Of a stretch of 64,000 nt of DNA, positions 63,292-64,000 are shown one piece after another. The stretch is from Lachnospiraceae bacterium. GTDB lineage: Bacteria > Bacillota > Clostridia > Lachnospirales > Lachnospiraceae. The stretch is taken from contig SVFN01000025.1 in NCBI GenBank assembly GCA_015056815.1, positions 1 to 64,000 of the forward strand. Reading direction: 5' to 3'. The notes beneath the pieces were generated by a model. It did not search any database. It worked only from the letters and a program-made list of their open reading frames with translations, and was not told the origin of the DNA. The stretch's first letter is position 1; each line of letters starts with the position of its first letter. The position numbers and the translations under genes are program-made.

Positions 63292-64000
63292 ATGTACCGG
63301 ATTTTAGTGGCAGATGACAAGGAAGTGTTTCGCAGAAAACTGAAAAGACTGCCTTACTTTCGTAAGCCGGATTCAAAGTTTGCAATCACGGGAGAAGCCG
63401 GAAACGGGCTGGAGTGCCTTAAAATGATGCAGGAGAACAGGTATGATATCGTGATTACGGATATTCGGATGCCTGTCATGGATGGTCTTGAGCTGTTAAA
63501 GGAAGCAAAGGAGAAAAATCTTTGCTCCTGTATCATTTTGCTCAGTGAGTATGCAGATTTTTCCTATGCGAGGGAAGGGATCATCAATGGTGCGTTTGAT
63601 TATATCGTAAAGCCCGTTTCCGAGGAAAAGATCACGCAGGTCCTTGATCGGGCTTATGATTTTTTGCTCGATCAGGATCCGGTGGAATTGTTTAAGATCA
63701 ATGAGATCGTTGAAATAATCCTGCAAAAATCTCCGGAGTTTGACAAAAAGCTTTTAAGTTTTGCCAGAGAAAAATTGAAGGCGGGGATGTCTGCCAGAAC
63801 CCTTTGGGAAAACTGTTCACAGATTTTAGAGGAAACAACAAAACGGATCTTTGCGGATGAGCATTTGCTGGAAGATTATCTTAAATATCAAAAGAAACCT
63901 TTTCCGGTCTCCGTCTCTGCCAAGGATGTGGTCATTCATTTTATCTTTCGGATGGATGAGTTTCGAAAAACCTACGATCTTTTATCGTATAAGGACAAAC
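63292..64000 (+). CDS. YesN-like response regulator, truncated by the window
   Basis: 236 residues visible before the window ends. Receiver domain with DD near residues 8-9, phospho-acceptor Asp in DIVITDIRMPVMDGLELL, Ser in LLSEYADF and Lys in YIVKPVSEEK. A helical linker follows; an AraC-type HTH is expected beyond the window. 11 nt after the amidase gene, so it is probably the operon's own regulator, with a sensor kinase likely downstream. Confidence 0.85.
   Translation, partial: MYRILVADDKEVFRRKLKRLPYFRKPDSKFAITGEAGNGLECLKMMQENRYDIVITDIRMPVMDGLELLKEAKEKNLCSCIILLSEYADFSYAREGIINGAFDYIVKPVSEEKITQVLDRAYDFLLDQDPVELFKINEIVEIILQKSPEFDKKLLSFAREKLKAGMSARTLWENCSQILEETTKRIFADEHLLEDYLKYQKKPFPVSVSAKDVVIHFIFRMDEFRKTYDLLSYKDK

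Noticed and set aside
1-64000. CRISPR arrays, tRNA or rRNA genes
   Set aside because: No regularly spaced repeats, cloverleaf-like segments or rRNA-like stretches were noticed on reading either strand; a dedicated scan (tRNAscan, CRISPR finder) was not possible.

Overview
The window looks like chromosome of a gut-type Clostridia, most likely a Lachnospiraceae. The basis is moderate GC, strong AGGAGG-type ribosome binding sites, TTG/GTG starts, YesMN two-component regulators, DUF624 proteins, a BspA/LRR-like surface protein and Urt/Fmd-type transport. The genus cannot be read from the sequence. No rRNA, tRNA or CRISPR array was seen.

Layout. (1) 1-100: right end of an IS200/IS605-family (IS1341-type) element. 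(2) 310-3054: a pair of nitrogenase-like component 1 subunits (NifD-like and NifK-like). They keep the P-cluster cysteines and the cofactor Cys/His ligands but not the canonical N2-site Gln/His. (3) 3263-4376: two GNAT acetyltransferases. (4) 4425-12066: a divergent metal/redox and transport module. One arm is HMA-SafE-cupredoxin plus a DUF2318 lipoprotein on the minus strand. The other is an Ssu/Tau-type ABC importer followed by DUF4418, an FtsX/MacB permease and its ATPase. A shared operator-like motif sits at the promoters of regions 2 and 4. (5) 12205-12450: decayed remnant resembling DUF2397/JetA of type III Wadjet. (6) 12504-36168: a large sugar-acid and rhamnose catabolic locus. It holds an AraC regulator, kduI, kduD, a KDPG aldolase-VOC fusion, kdgK, rhaM, a discoidin-like protein, GH88, YesNM, a sugar ABC importer, YesL, a heparinase II/III-like lyase, a DUF2264 protein and rhaB-rhaA-rhaD. 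(7) 36313-39885: a PPDK N-domain protein behind an attenuator-like leader, paired with a RelA/SpoT-domain protein. (8) 40329-46003: a DUF4143 ATPase and a 1371-residue surface protein. (9) 46045-53104: a sulfur-transfer neighbourhood (rhodanese-TtcA, LarE, TcdA, a Cys-cluster small protein, MetY) with an alpha/beta hydrolase and a nitroreductase. (10) 53263-64000: an amide/urea nitrogen-scavenging operon (UrtABCDE, formamidase/acetamidase, glutamine synthetase, two nitrilase-family proteins, a truncated response regulator) behind a 240-nt leader with an internal terminator.

How the parts work together. The locus in region 6 looks intracellular: its hydrolases and lyase have no signal peptides. 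A sugar importer feeds short oligosaccharides to the lyase, DUF2264 protein and GH88, which would release rhamnose and unsaturated uronate. KduI-KduD-KdgK-KDPG aldolase and RhaM-RhaA-RhaB-RhaD take these to central metabolism. Region 10 imports amides or urea, hydrolyses them and captures the ammonia as glutamine. The most promising undescribed system is regions 2 and 4 together: a nitrogenase-like enzyme whose promoter shares an operator motif with a metal/thiol handling and import module.
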